Source of the DNA: Nematopogon swammerdamellus | Lineage: Eukaryota > Arthropoda > Insecta > Lepidoptera > Adelidae | DNA length: 64,000 nt | Direction of reading: 5' to 3' | Assembly: GCA_946902875.1 (NCBI GenBank) | Contig: OX336337.1 | Span: 1,922,001 to 1,986,000 of the forward strand | Part shown: positions 1 through 10,145 of the stretch, in pieces | Position numbering within the stretch: the stretch's first letter is position 1 | Layout of the letters: each line of letters begins with the position of its first letter | Position numbers and translations under genes: made by a program | Notes under the pieces: model-generated | Told to the model about the DNA's origin: nothing | Databases searched by the model: none | Seen by the model: only the letters and a program-made list of their open reading frames with translations

Positions 1-459
1 CCTCCTCGAGTTTGGACTCATTTGGTGGGTTTGGAAGAGTGTCCCATCCTTCTACCAATACACTTGGTGACGAGGGTCTGATGATGGAGTCAGGAGGTTG
101 ACAGTGGAACTCTTCTGCTGCTCGGAAACCCCGGCACTTGCCCTGTTCCTTCCTTCTGTTCTGTTCTGCTCTGTGTATTACATAGTTTAGAAACATGATT
201 TTTTTTCTATGTTATTATGAAGCGCTCTCTAGTATACGTAACATAATACACCTCAATGTCTGCGCTAGTGATTACGAGAGCTAAGGACATAATAAACACG
301 GGCAGCGTACGACCTTGCCTCTGAGGTCAATATCCGACCTATGTAGCTGAACGATCGATGTATTTTAATATTTTTCTATCTAGATTACTTATCTTTACTC
401 TTTATTCGACACTGCAAATCGCTTCCCATCAAATGCAACTGCATCTCTCCCCGAGAATT
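1..459. other. Unassigned sequence at window edge
   Basis: No convincing gene is visible. Bases 1-175 are moderately GC-rich and look like a dispersed repeat tail, but I could not match them to anything else in the window. Bases 176-459 are AT-rich with no long open frame. Confidence 0.4.
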
Positions 460-640
460 TTTTTTATGGAAACTGACACGGTTGGCTACATCACCTGCAA
501 CATCCGTGATGTCAGCCCATAGCACCGGGTTAACTAGGTGCCATGTCAGTGCTTCCCTTTCTTTTCATGTCGGCTAACACTGAATTGGACTGAAAACATG
601 AACTATATTTACATAGCCGTTTCGACTGACGTTTCGCTCA
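460..640 (-). repeat. SINE body fragment (family A/B), 3' portion
   Basis: The T-run followed by ATGGAAACTGACACGGTTGG is the reverse complement of the poly(A) end of the commonest SINE body in this window. The fragment continues to the conserved GTTTCGCTCAGTG segment and is then cut off by a head fragment of the other orientation at 640. The head is missing, so this is a 5'-truncated copy. Confidence 0.8.
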
Positions 641-745
641 GTGTATGTCGTAAAAGGCGACTATAGGGATAAGGACAAGATGTTGTGCTAAAGCGCGACA
701 GGATAGCCACCTCTCATCTTGGTACCGACGGTCCTTCCATCGAGT
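641..745 (+). repeat. D-type SINE fragment
   Basis: The ATGTCGTAAAAGGCGACTA block and the following ~80 bases match the head and start of the body of the full D-type elements at 2258-2572 and 12305-12672. Both ends are truncated. Confidence 0.7.
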
Positions 746-753
746 TATGTACG

Positions 754-1076
754 AAAAAAAAGTGCGAGTCGAACTCGCGCACCGAGGGTTACGTATCGCC
801 ATGTCATGGTCAGCGTCACTCACGCCATCTATGTATTAGTTAAAATCCTTCATGGTCATTTCGGTAGATGGCGCGCTTCCACTTTTTAGTTTCTTGTATG
901 GGGACCCCGTGAATTTTTTACTTTTTCTTATTTTGTGTTATGTCGCCCATAATAACACATATTGTGTGAACATTTCAACGGGCTACCTATTCAGCCCTCT
1001 CGGACAGACAGACGGACAGACAGACAGATGGCGTAGGCTTAGTAATAGGGTTCCGTACGACGGATACGGAACCCTA
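754..1076 (+). repeat. E-type dispersed element (GGGTTCCGTA family)
   Basis: The element begins with a GTGCGAGTCGAACTCGCGCAC motif and AGGGTTACGTATC, and ends with a TGTCTG/GACAGA tetranucleotide tract and GATACGGAACCCT. Related copies are at 2959-3391, 19242-19411, 59158-59526 and 62518-62919. The AGGGTTCCGTATC motif occurs in opposite orientation at the two ends, like a short terminal inverted repeat. The class is unknown. Confidence 0.75.
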
Positions 1077-1519
1077 AAAGTCACAACGATGAGTTAGTAG
1101 AAACCTTATAAACCCCACTAGAAAAACATACAAAGGTTTAGTATTCCCCCCAGGGCGATCGTTCAGCCGGCGACGCGACGTGTGAGCTGCGACGACGATT
1201 CGTTTTATCTTTTTCTCGTTAAATCTCCTTCAGACATCAATCTTTGCTTTACCGAGAGAGAGAAAAAAAAAAAACAAGAGCTTGCCGCCGACAGTCCACA
1301 CCGCGAGATTGACGGCGCCTAATTAGAGCGCCGCCATCTTGAAATTAGTCGCCGTCTTCGATCAGTCTTTTGTTGAAGTTCACACGAAAAGTTGAAATTA
1401 AAACTGACACTTTGCAAATTAAGTAAGCTACGAACCTTCCATTCCGGAAATTCGATTCTGAAGAAATTTTGGGTTTTCATGTTAAACATTTATGTAACTA
1501 CTTATCCATTCAAGTCAAT
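1077..1519. other. Unassigned stretch, mixed composition
   Basis: Bases 1140-1370 are GC-rich with an A-rich break near 1262-1275. The sequence could be an old transposon end or a noncoding leader. No open frame or RNA gene is supported. Confidence 0.35.
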
Positions 1520-2125
1520 AAGTATAGTGCCACCAGGAAGTTTAGTTATGATGCGTGGGTAATATGCGAAACTGTCTCCATTCTTAATAAAAAGAGAGGT
1601 GAACTTTCGGTCGAAAGTTTGTCGATAAAATTGTATGACTTAATAACCTAAATTGTCGACAAACTTTCGATCGAAAGTTCACGTCCCTTCTTAAGCCGCG
1701 TACAGACCTAACGAGCGAGAGTGCGCGAAGGCAAACAAGCGAGACCGCGCGAACAGGTCTGGACGGTACAGCGACGCCAAGCGAATGCGAAGGCGTGCAC
1801 TCGATTGCGTTCGGTGGCGTTCGGTCGTGCTCAGGAATCAGCCGTTCGGCCGTGCGCAGTGTGGACGGTGTTTTAAATGCCCTATTGAATGGAGTATTTG
1901 CCATTTGGCCGGAACACTAACGCGCGAGAGCGCGCCAACGATTGCGAATCAGTGTGGCCGTAACAGCGATAGCAAACGATGGCGAGCGATGGTTCGCTTG
2001 CCATCGGCGATGGGCATTCGCTAGGCCTCGCTGGCTCTCGCTCGCTAGGTCTGTACGCGGCTTTAGGAATGCAGACAGTTTCGCACATTTCCCACGCATC
2101 ATAACTTCTTGGTGGCACTATACTT
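1520..2125. mobile_element. Foldback MITE with nested insertions
   Basis: The outer arms (about 1520-1587 and 2063-2125) are imperfect inverted repeats starting AAGTATAGTGCCACCA. They enclose a second inverted repeat at 1601-1680 and a third element at 1694-2062. It is a non-coding DNA-transposon derivative, and the open frames in it are by-products of the repeats. Confidence 0.75.
1694..2062. mobile_element. PIF/Harbinger-like MITE nested in larger foldback
   Basis: The terminal inverted repeats begin AGCCGCGTACAGACCTA and end with its complement. The flanks read TTA at 1691-1693 and TTA at 2063-2065, a 3-bp duplication typical of Harbinger-type insertion. The interior is rich in GCGAG/CTCGC words. 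The superfamily call rests on the 3-bp TTA alone. Confidence 0.55.
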
Positions 2126-2257
2126 CATTACACATAATTTTTTTTTCTTGTTGTCCGAAACAAACATATTGAGCTTCGCTTACTGTCATTATTTAGTAAT
2201 TATTACGTTGCAAGACATAAATCTATTGAATCCATTTAACTAATTGGTTAAATGGTT

Positions 2258-2572
2258 ACCATGTGGGGCCGGTACTTAAAAAGAATAGCCCCACTGCATT
2301 CTCTCCCCATGCATGTCGTAAAAGGCGACTAAGGGATAAGGACAAGATGCCGTGCTAAAGGGCGACGGGATCGCCACCTCTCACCAAGTCATGCAGCAGG
2401 TGGGTCTTCGTGCCTTACTTGCTGCTCGATCGATTGAATCTTGTTCGAATACTTTGCGAAACGTGGCGGTCGGTGTTGTGCTGCAATTTACCAGAGTTCT
2501 TGCAGCACAACACCGATTACTCTGCTTACCCCGATTGTCGGGATTCAGCGTGCGTGATATGTATGTATGTAT
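2258..2572 (+). mobile_element. D-type SINE, near full length
   Basis: It starts with a CCATGTGGGGCCGGTACTT head, runs through ATGTCGTAAAAGGCGACTAA, and contains a 17-bp perfect stem (TCGGTGTTGTGCTGCAA paired with TTGCAGCACAACACCGA). It ends in a (TGTA)n tail. Other copies in both orientations share these parts. The copy at 12305-12672 has a 12-bp target duplication, which supports retroposition. Confidence 0.75.
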
Positions 2573-2579
2573 TGGTTCC

Positions 2580-2732
2580 TATTATAATGCGCGGGACGGA
2601 TCTCGGCGTGTCGTCGCCGCAGCGGGCGACCCGCTACGCGCATACACTATACAAGTACGGTGCGGGTGCGAGGGAGAACACTGACGAGCCGCTGCGGTGG
2701 CGACACGCCGAGATCCGCCCCGCGCATTATAA
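2580..2732. mobile_element. Short foldback MITE
   Basis: The arms 2581-2614 and 2699-2731 are inverted copies (ATTATAATGCGCGGGACGGA and its near complement) around an ~85-bp centre. It lies directly after the (TGTA)n tail of a D-type SINE. It has no coding capacity. Confidence 0.75.
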
Positions 2733-2782
2733 GAAGCGATGTATGAAAGATATTAAATGAGTACCTAATGTTGGATTCCATC

Positions 2783-2827
2783 GACCCACACGCACGCACG
2801 CACGCTCACACACACACACACATATAT
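2783..2827 (+). repeat. (CACG)n/(CA)n microsatellite
   Basis: A run of CACG/CGCA repeats passes into CACACA and then ATATAT. It is a simple repeat. Confidence 0.9.
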
Positions 2828-2958
2828 GAATAGGTACACTGAAATAATAAAATAATTTGTCTTTATTATAAATTGTTTTCTTTATTGTATGTAACACCGC
2901 ACTTAGTATTTATTGCCTATTCGTTTTTGCTTTTAATCAGATTATTTTGCTTAATTTT

Positions 2959-3391
2959 TAGGGTTCCGTATCCGGTACGGGACCCTATTATTAAGCCTAC
3001 GCCATCTGTCTGTTTGTTTGTCTGTCTGTCTGTCCGTCCGTCCGTCTGTCCGTCCGTCCGTCTGTCCAAGGGCCGTATCTCTTGAACCGTAATAGGTAGA
3101 CCGTTGAAATTTTCACAGAATATGTGTTATTATGGCCGACATAACAACAAATAATAAAAATAAGAAAAAGTAAAAAATTCACGGGGGTTCCCATAGAAGA
3201 AAACAAAAAGTGTATGCGCGCGCGCCATCTAAAGAATAGATTATGAAGCATTTTAACTAATCATAACATTTAACTAATATGAAGTATTTCATAACACGCA
3301 TCTATGTAGATGGCGTGAGTGGCGCTAGCCATGACATGGCGATACGGAACCCTCGGTGCTCGAGTTCGACTCGCACTTGGCCGGTTTTTTG
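2959..3391 (-). repeat. E-type dispersed element, long copy
   Basis: This is the reverse orientation of the element at 754-1076: AGGGTTCCGTATCCGGTACG at the left, a TCTG/TCCG tetranucleotide tract at 3005-3065, and CGATACGGAACCCTCGG followed by GAGTTCGACTCGCACTTGG and a T-run at the right. The right end resembles a pol III B box followed by a T-rich terminator. No protein is encoded. Confidence 0.75.
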
Positions 3392-3501
3392 TATACATAA
3401 TTTTAGTTAAATATTTAAGTAATGCTACTGATTTTATTAAACTTAAATACATTATTATTATGTAAATATGGAACGAGTACAATGGGTGAAGATAGCTTCA
3501 C

Positions 3502-3529
3502 GATATCTTGATATCGATATCAAGATATC
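3502..3529. repeat. 28-bp perfect palindrome (GATATC-rich)
   Basis: GATATCTTGATATC is followed immediately by its own reverse complement, with no loop. The flanking 3392-3785 is otherwise AT-rich and unassigned. Confidence 0.85.
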
Positions 3530-3785
3530 TTGTTCACAAGAAGCGACGGTTCTATTATGTTTATAGTGCATATAAATTTACTTTATGTATGTACGCATTA
3601 TGTATAGAGGGGCACATTTACGACCGTATAGGTATTTCATTTTCGAAATGACTCTTCAGTTGAGAAAGTAGTGACCACAGAGTAGTGACACTTTTTTTAA
3701 TTCCGCGTAAATAGTTTTCATACAATCTAAAAAAAATTTGAAAACCTGACTACGAAATCCGAAGGAAATAACTAGGAAAGATGAT

Positions 3786-4245
3786 TATGCTGTAGTCGGG
3801 CTATCTATCTATTCGAATCCGTCTACATGCCCGACATATGTATGCAACATACATGCATGCATGCATACATACATATATACATACATACACACATATATAA
3901 GGTGTTTCGTTATTCATGTCGTTTCTTTCAGGGGGTTGTTCTGTATCCTAAACTGAGTAACTTTTGTTCTATAGCTTTTGGAAATAGAAAAAAAAAAATT
4001 CACTTTCCCCATACATTTGGAGGTTAGGTCTGCCTTAAATGTATGGAGACAGTGAATTTTTATTTTCCAATTTCCAAAAGCTGTAGAACAAAAGTTACTC
4101 AGTTTAGGATACAGAACAAACCCCTGAAGGAAACGACATGAATAACGAAACACCTTATATATATACTTACACATACATACATAAATACATACATACACAA
4201 AACACATAACCCTTCGTTTTGGCTTCGCCGCAGTCGGGTAAAAAA
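3786..4245 (-). mobile_element. F-type (TATG)n-associated element with foldback insertion
   Basis: The right end (4197-4243) carries the CGAAGCCAAAACGAAGGG-type terminus seen at 9450 and 11896, here inverted, followed by a (CATA)n tract. The tract is split by the foldback at 3896-4160. It resembles the microsatellite-linked nonautonomous elements common in Lepidoptera. Confidence 0.55.
3896..4160. mobile_element. Mariner-like foldback MITE
   Basis: Long imperfect arms begin TATAAGGTGTTTCGTTATTC and end with the complement. The arms cover almost the whole element, with a short loop near 4020. The TA at both ends inside the TACA microsatellite fits TA-target insertion. Confidence 0.7.
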
Positions 4246-5224
4246 CAGACTAACGCGACGCGAATGGCAAGTGCAACGCCGCGTCTCGTCAGCCGCGGTG
4301 TATACAAACTGCGCCAGGGTTGTTTATAGAAAAATATTTTGCCATGTCGCAAAAACCAGACTGTTTAAAATAATAATGTTTTCACAGCTTTTCTCAGAAG
4401 AGTGCAAGTTATACGAGTAGTTACTCAAATGAAATCTATAAGGTCGCAAATACACACTGTATTACAATCAAGTGACAAATTTATTATCACTATGAATTGT
4501 GTATCTGGAAAGGGAAAGGGTCGCTGTAGGTAGGCACTGTCCCGATAATAGTTGGTCCACGGTTCGGGGTCCAGTATTTTCAATAAAATATCTAAATATT
4601 TCACGATATCTGATAGGTGAACACGAAATGTCTGCACACATGACGGCGGATTTCTCTTATCAGAATAGTGACAATGTTTCACGGTTGAGGTAAGTTAGGG
4701 TAAGGATTGTTGATAGCCTAGGATAAGGTGGCGAATTCAGTACGAGATAAATTGAGATTCAAGTTCGTATTGCGAGTAAATTTAATACATTTCGATTCCG
4801 CCACGAAAGCGTCGATTGCAATGTTGCAATAAGTAATATTGCAATCAATGGTTATTGGGTGTTCGGTGGTTGCTGGGTGAGGAGGAGGGTATTGAGAGTA
4901 GAAAGATATAATATAATAAATTGTAAATCAATTCTCGAAATACTCAAAAATGTAAGGCGAGACACACTTGTACTTGTGACACTTTTTCATTTCTTTGAGA
5001 GAGAAAAACAAAAATTTTCTTCTACAGAATTTTCTATTAAACATTCCTTGTTTATTACTATATATACATTTTTTTATTTCATTCATTTTATTTTTAAACC
5101 GTTAAGTGTGGTATATTTTTAAAATCGCCTTTTCGAGCTTTTTATAATTATAGGGTTTGAAGAAGAACTATTTACAAAGTGATATAGAAATATACATAAA
5201 AATAAGTGTATATAGGTATATTAT
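4246..5224. other. Unassigned AT-rich stretch
   Basis: I see no gene, RNA or clear repeat. The open frames here (for example 4499-4693 and 4859-5122) lack family motifs and codon structure. It could be intron of the carboxypeptidase Q-like gene, whose downstream exons must lie at lower coordinates. Confidence 0.4.
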
Positions 5225-5282
5225 ACCTACATACACACGAAACATATAACTCTCCTTTTTGCTTCGCGCAGTCGGGTAAAGA
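5225..5282 (-). repeat. F-type element end fragment
   Basis: An inverted terminus (TTTTTGCTTCGCGCAGTCGG) next to a short TACATACACAC tract matches the end of the F-type elements at 9450 and 11896. Bases 5283-5605 to the right show nothing recognisable. Confidence 0.55.
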
Positions 5283-5605
5283 GATAAAGATATTCTTTAT
5301 AATGTTAAAATTTAACGTTTCCAAAAGTCCAACACATTGTCTAAGGCGATCTCGGCCAGACAAACTCAAATGTTAGACAGTATTTACAAAGGAAGCAAAA
5401 CAACAACAGAACAGGGAAGAGAAAAACAAACGTCCGCGCGACGGGACGCCTGTAGCAAAGAATGCCCCTTGAGATCAAGGGGGCATTGCTGCTTTGATGC
5501 AGGATCAATCACTATGACCACTAAAAATATCTCTAATAACGAAATTTTTTGCAAAATTCCTTCACTGGTGTTTTACAATAATTAAACTAGGTAAAACTGT
5601 GTTAG

Positions 5606-5990
5606 GCCGGTACATATTGTATATTGTTGTTGTATATTGTTTTTTAAGCATTCATTAGACAGTATAACTTATGTAAAAAGAATAGCCTCACTGCGCCTCT
5701 CCCCGTGCATGTCGTAAAATGAGACTAAGGGATAAGGACGAGATGCCGTGTTAAAGAGCGACAGGTTTGCCACCTCTCACCTTGGCACGGTCCTTCCACC
5801 GAATCGTGCTGCAGCAGGTGGGGGTCTTCGTGCCTCACTTGTTGCTTGATAGTTATCTTGTCCGAATACTTTGCTAAACGTGGTGGTCGATGTTGTGTTA
5901 AAATTTTCCAGAGTTCTTGCAGCACAACACAGATTACTCTGCTTACCCTAATTGTCGGGATACAGCGTGTGCGGTATGTATGTAGGTTGT
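5606..5990 (+). mobile_element. D-type SINE with internal insertion
   Basis: The head (GGCCGGTAC) is separated from the rest (AAAAAGAATAGCC...) by about 55 bases containing TTAAGCATTCATTAGACAG, a motif that recurs near 53030. The body, hairpin and TATGTATG end then follow as in the copy at 2258. The sequence is diverged. Confidence 0.65.
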
Positions 5991-6962
5991 ATGTAAACTA
6001 GGTAAGTATCTACAAAATTCCCTGTTTCGAGAATGTTCATCTACATGTCTGTCTGTCTCTTTGTCCGGGCATCATGTTAAAACCGTTGTTTCTATCTCCA
6101 TGCAGTTTTCAGCAAAACATTCAGAAATTTCTATAAAATAAACTTATCAAACGCTACTAATACCTATTATACTATGAATCGCATTAGGTATTTAATTCAT
6201 GATAGTGAATTGACCGTCAGTCATGTAACGACAGTAATAGAATCTCATCACGTAGGTATTGGTATTGATATCTGGATACGTCTTTCAATCGATATATGTA
6301 TTGCATTTCTGTTTATCTTGAGCTGGGTTCAATCTGTTTGAAATATTTCTCTCTGTATTATTTTTTTCTGCTCGTCACAAGAATGACTGGACAAAAAACA
6401 TCTCAGAAACTTTGAACGAAATCCTTCATAAGTGGTTTTCTTGAAGTATTCTTAATCGTATTTACCGAACCCATGCTTCTAGGAGGTGATATAGGCTGGT
6501 GGGAGCATGTGTTTTTGCCCCTCTGACTCAGCCACTAATACCGGATTGCATAAAACACCTTTTTATAGCTTCATTAGATAAATGCAAAGCCGAAAATGAA
6601 GAGAATAAGCCTCTTCAATTTTACTCCGGACCTCCTAGCCTTTAGCGGTACGGAACCACTGCTTTCAGCCGACGTATATGATGTCGTCGTCCCACCTGGG
6701 GGGTAATCTTGTCACACTCCGTTTTCCTTGTTTTCGTAGCTTCTATTAATTAAAATTAAGGACCACTGACATTACTTACACATGAGATTTTGTTACATAC
6801 ATCTCGGGAGTCTATAATCATTCCGAGTTTCAAGAAGATAGCTGGAATCGTTTAGAAGATACAGGCTATATGATGAACGGACGGATGGACAGACACTTGA
6901 CCGATTTTATGAGGGTCCCTGCCAGCGTCGCTGTCTACGAAACCCCAAAATATTTTACTCAC
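5991..6962. other. Probable intron of the carboxypeptidase gene
   Basis: This lies immediately 3' of the carboxypeptidase Q-like exon on the minus strand. It holds a SINE C tail remnant at 6478-6557 (GGAGGTGATATAGGCTGG, GACTCAGCCACTAATACCGG). No further exon of the gene could be recognised by eye. Confidence 0.45.
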
Positions 6963-7168
6963 TCATTGTACGTCTTGCCTTTGAATGGCCCCGTGAGCAC
7001 GTAATCGACGATATCCTTGACAGCCGACTCGTAAGAAGCGATTTCGTCAGCCAATCCTTCCTTCAAAACGCACCCGTGCTCCTCACTATAACTCAAAGGT
7101 TTTCTTCTGGCACCTTCTACACTTGCAAAGAGTACACTGATTATAGCGATTGCCACTTTATACTTCAT
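6963..7168 (-). CDS. CPQ: Carboxypeptidase Q-like metallopeptidase, first coding exon
   Basis: This exon encodes the N-terminus of a secreted protein of 68 codons plus two bases. The ATG at 7168 opens MKYKVAIAIISVLFASVEGA, a typical signal peptide (basic start, hydrophobic core, small residues at the cleavage site). The segment DEIASYESAVKDIVDYVLTG, followed by FKGKTYNE, aligns with the propeptide region of animal carboxypeptidase Q (family M28 dipeptidase), where EEIAS, VAKAII and a SYERLA-type motif occupy the same places. The exon ends at a perfect donor (GA|GTGAGT, 6962 downward), so the reading frame continues in phase 2. I prefer the ATG at 7168 over the in-frame TTG further upstream because only it gives a clean signal peptide. 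No catalytic residues lie in this exon. The remaining exons are not visible and should lie at lower coordinates, probably outside the window. The family call is from N-terminal similarity only. Confidence 0.68.
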
Positions 7169-8230
7169 TATGTTATGTTTATTTCTTCGTACACTCAAGG
7201 TATTTGTCGTTTACAGTTTTCTTATTTTGTATTTCTGTTTTTGTTCCCTGATTTTGAAAGGCCTACGTCGTTATTACTTAAATACTTATTATCTACACAT
7301 TGACTGAATCATTAGAAATGACAGCAGGAACATTGCGATAGAAAATTGCGGTTTTTTCAAATGAAAAAGAGTACCATTACAGTGTTTTGGGTACCAGGTG
7401 CTGAGGCACTAGAGGTACCCAAAACAGCCAAATTCAAACTCACCTCACGAAACCACAGCAGATTTGAGAATGATAGAAGCGTAATCATTTGAACGTTTAA
7501 ACGTTTGAAGACTACCAGGTTAGCGCAGTAAGTAGGTATTGATTGTTTAGTCGAATTTCGAGACACTTACTCAGATGGACGTGTATTCCAAAAAGTGGTC
7601 GGTGTGAATACCACATTCAGACATCTGTTACGGGCTCAATTGCTTTCTTTTACAATATCTCTGCTCTATTTCCGATGCTTCAATCATTATCTAAATAGAC
7701 GTTTCTACACAAACACAAGTATTTCCCGAACTGAATTTAACACGGAACTATGTCACAAGCCTGCGCTAACAACCGTGTAACTTCTAATCTGGGACGAATT
7801 TTCCTCTGCACAATTGGATTTGCATCTATCGAAAGAAATTATATTATTATTCGTTCTTAACTACATAAATGCAAATACACAAATTGGAGACAAAGCACAC
7901 AAAACACGTGCTAACACGCTGACGGCATACGAACGAATGCAATGCAAGCGCTGTTTGCTTTAAACCAGAGGTCATTTGTGACTGAGATCAGTCACATACC
8001 ACTATTATTATAGCACACTGGACTGGTTTTAGTAGGCCATTGATGATTGATGTCATGATTGTCGCCATTTTGGCGCTAATTAGCAGTAGTTAGCGTCCAC
8101 GAAACATTTGTTAGTATACTTATTACTTTTTGTTTTAGATTACCCGTGAATTAATTGAATTAAGAATTTTAGTAAAATAGATTGAGAAATAGTGTAGTGC
8201 GAGAGCGCTGTGGTCTGAAATAAGATATAG
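7169..8230. other. Upstream region of the carboxypeptidase exon
   Basis: This is probable 5' UTR, promoter or first-intron sequence of the minus-strand gene. It contains a 12-bp-stem hairpin at 7384-7425 (GTTTTGGGTACC, 18-base loop, complement). No other gene or repeat is recognised. Confidence 0.4.
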
Positions 8231-8231
8231 T

Positions 8232-8700
8232 GACAAGGATTGAGAAAGGAAAGCTTCGGTGGCTCGGTCATGTTGGAAGAATGGATGATAGGAGACTAAC
8301 GAAAGAAATTTATGGAGCAAATGTGAGTGGAAGAGTCGGGAAGGGTTGCCCTAGCTAGACGCACGTACCTGGACCAGATCGGGCATGTGCTTAAAAAGGG
8401 TCAAGTGCGTAAGAATAGTGCGGTTTTCTCAACCGTTCACTTCGAAAGAATGCGGCGCGCACCCTCCGCTCTCCGCCCCCACCGCAATTGCCCGTCAGTA
8501 CGGTGGAGGCGGAGAGCGGAGGGTGCGCGCCGCATTCTTTCGAAGTGAACGGTTGAGAAAACCGCGCTATACCCGTAACCGACTAGCATGCATGAAGAAC
8601 ATTATGAGAATGGAAGAGGCGGCAGATGTGTGTTATGTATGATGTATGATCGTGGCACGTGGAGATCCGTCGTCACTGCATACCCCACCGGGAAACAGGC
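8232..8700 (+). pseudogene. LINE reverse transcriptase C-terminus, split by a foldback
   Basis: Bases 8232-8410 translate as LRWLGHVGRMDDRRLTKEIY and continue to YLDQIGHVLKKGQVR. This is the C-terminal tail found in many insect non-LTR retrotransposon polymerases. Reading resumes in frame at 8571 (TRNRLACMKNIMRMEEAADV). The intervening 160 bases are a foldback insertion. An (ATC)n tract follows at 8740-8830, possibly the element's simple-repeat tail. It is a 5'-truncated dead copy, and the clade (RTE-like) is inferred. Confidence 0.72.
8411..8570. mobile_element. GC-rich foldback MITE inside LINE frame
   Basis: The arms 8420-8484 and 8501-8565 are inverted copies with one visible mismatch, separated by a ~16-base loop. 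Removing 8411-8570 rejoins the LINE frame between GTGCGT and ACCCGT. There is no clear target duplication. Confidence 0.8.
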
Positions 8701-8739
8701 GTGACGCATACATATGTATGTAAGAAATTTAGCCCACTC

Positions 8740-8787
8740 CAATATCATCATCATCATCATATCATCATCATCATATCATCATCATAT

Positions 8788-8828
<41 letters not shown>

Positions 8829-8830
8829 AC
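8740..8830 (+). repeat. (ATC)n microsatellite
   Basis: Repeated ATC with occasional breaks. It directly follows the LINE 3' fragment and may derive from its tail. Confidence 0.9.
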
Positions 8831-8834
8831 TAAT

Positions 8835-9210
8835 AATAAATCTGTAAGGGGTGGTCATGGAGTAAGTTACTTTGTTTTAGGAAATATTGAGTTTGTAGTC
8901 TCTATGTATGATACTAAAGCTAAATTGACGATTTTTAGAAATCTTTTCTGTATGTATGTATGTATGTATGTATGTTCCTCCATAACTCCTTAAGCCATCA
9001 TCCGAATTTGATGAAACTTAGTACAAGCCCATTTTACTATACGGGACACAGGATAGGCTAACTAAAATTCACTTCCGGCTACGCTAAGATGTGGCTCCCA
9101 TACAAATCGAATCGAATTAAAAGCGGCGCGGCGGCGGCGGTTTGTGGCGGCTAGCTAGCGGAGGCTGGCGGCGGAGGCGGAGGCGCGGGCGCGCGCACGG
9201 CGCGGGGTGC
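8835..9210 (+). mobile_element. G-type Helitron-like nonautonomous element, partial
   Basis: Its GTGGTCATGGAGTAAG, (TATG)n, CATAACTCCTTAAGCCATC and GATGAAACTTAGTACAAGC segments are shared, in order, with 11552-11895, which ends in a Helitron-like terminus. Here the 3' end is replaced by a GC-rich GGCGGC/GCGCGC block. Bases 9211-9440 hold nothing recognisable. Confidence 0.6.
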
Positions 9211-9449
9211 GGTCTGGCCGAGCGCGGTGTGTGTATGCATTGTCTCGAGCCAGAGGTTTACTTCATTAGGTATCTATGTGATTAATTTTAGGTGCAAACC
9301 AAACAAATTTTAGGTAAATGTGTTGTTGCAAGTCGATGCTAGCGGATATTTACTTAACTGGAGTTCCTATTTGATTTAAGTTATTTGATCGTATGTTTAT
9401 TATATTGTACGTAGTGTAGTATGCGCGCACTATTAGCGAAAAGATTCTT

Positions 9450-9618
9450 ATTTTTACCCGAGTACGGCGAAGCGAAAATGAGAGTTATGTGTTTGACCGG
9501 TATGTATGCATGTATGTATGTATGTATGTATGTATGTATGTATGTATGTATGCATGCATGCATGCATGTATGTATGTATGTATGTATGTATGTATGTATG
9601 TATGTATGTATGTATGTA

Positions 9619-9649
<31 letters not shown>

Positions 9650-10145
9650 ATGTATGTATGTATGTATGTATGTATGTATGTATGTATGTATGTATGTATG
9701 TATGTATGTATGTATGTATGTATGTATGTATGTATGTATGTATGTATGTATGTATGTATGTATGTATGTATGTATGTATGTATGTTCATCTGTTCCCTCA
9801 TACATAACTTCGAAACTACTTATCATAATTTGACAAATGAGGTATCGTTGGATGCGTCTTGACGCTGGATAGAGGCTATGTGACGTCCACAGATCAGAGA
9901 AGTATTTCTGTGGTGACGTCCCTTAAAATTGTATATGGCGCCCTCTAAAGGACATAAAGTCATGACCTAAAAAAATTTTTTTTAATGATGTCGTCTTTGG
10001 GATCAAATGAAAGGGCTTAATTAACACATTTCAAAAATTTATATATTGTTAGCTGTTGCTTTCGGATTTACTTGCATGCATCCGATAATTGGGAATAATT
10101 TCTAAAATCAGGCCTCCCTCCGAACCTACCCAAAATACATCCAAC
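9450..10145 (+). mobile_element. F-type element with long (TATG)n tract
   Basis: It starts TACCCGAGTACGGCGAAGCG, leads into the tetranucleotide tract at 9500-9785, then a unique-like segment (CATCTGTTCCCTCATA, GACAAATGAGGTATCGTTG). The same order recurs at 11896-12304. The apparent 110-130 residue ORFs on both strands are translations of the TATG repeat. Confidence 0.65.
9500..9785 (+). repeat. (TATG)n microsatellite, ~285 bp
   Basis: Nearly uninterrupted TATG/GTAT tetranucleotides, with short TGCA and TGTG variants at 9550-9568 and 9620-9632. Confidence 0.95.

Noticed and set aside
9421..9862. Several 110-130 residue ORFs on both strands
   Set aside because: They are read-through of the (TATG)n microsatellite, which is open in several frames on both strands.
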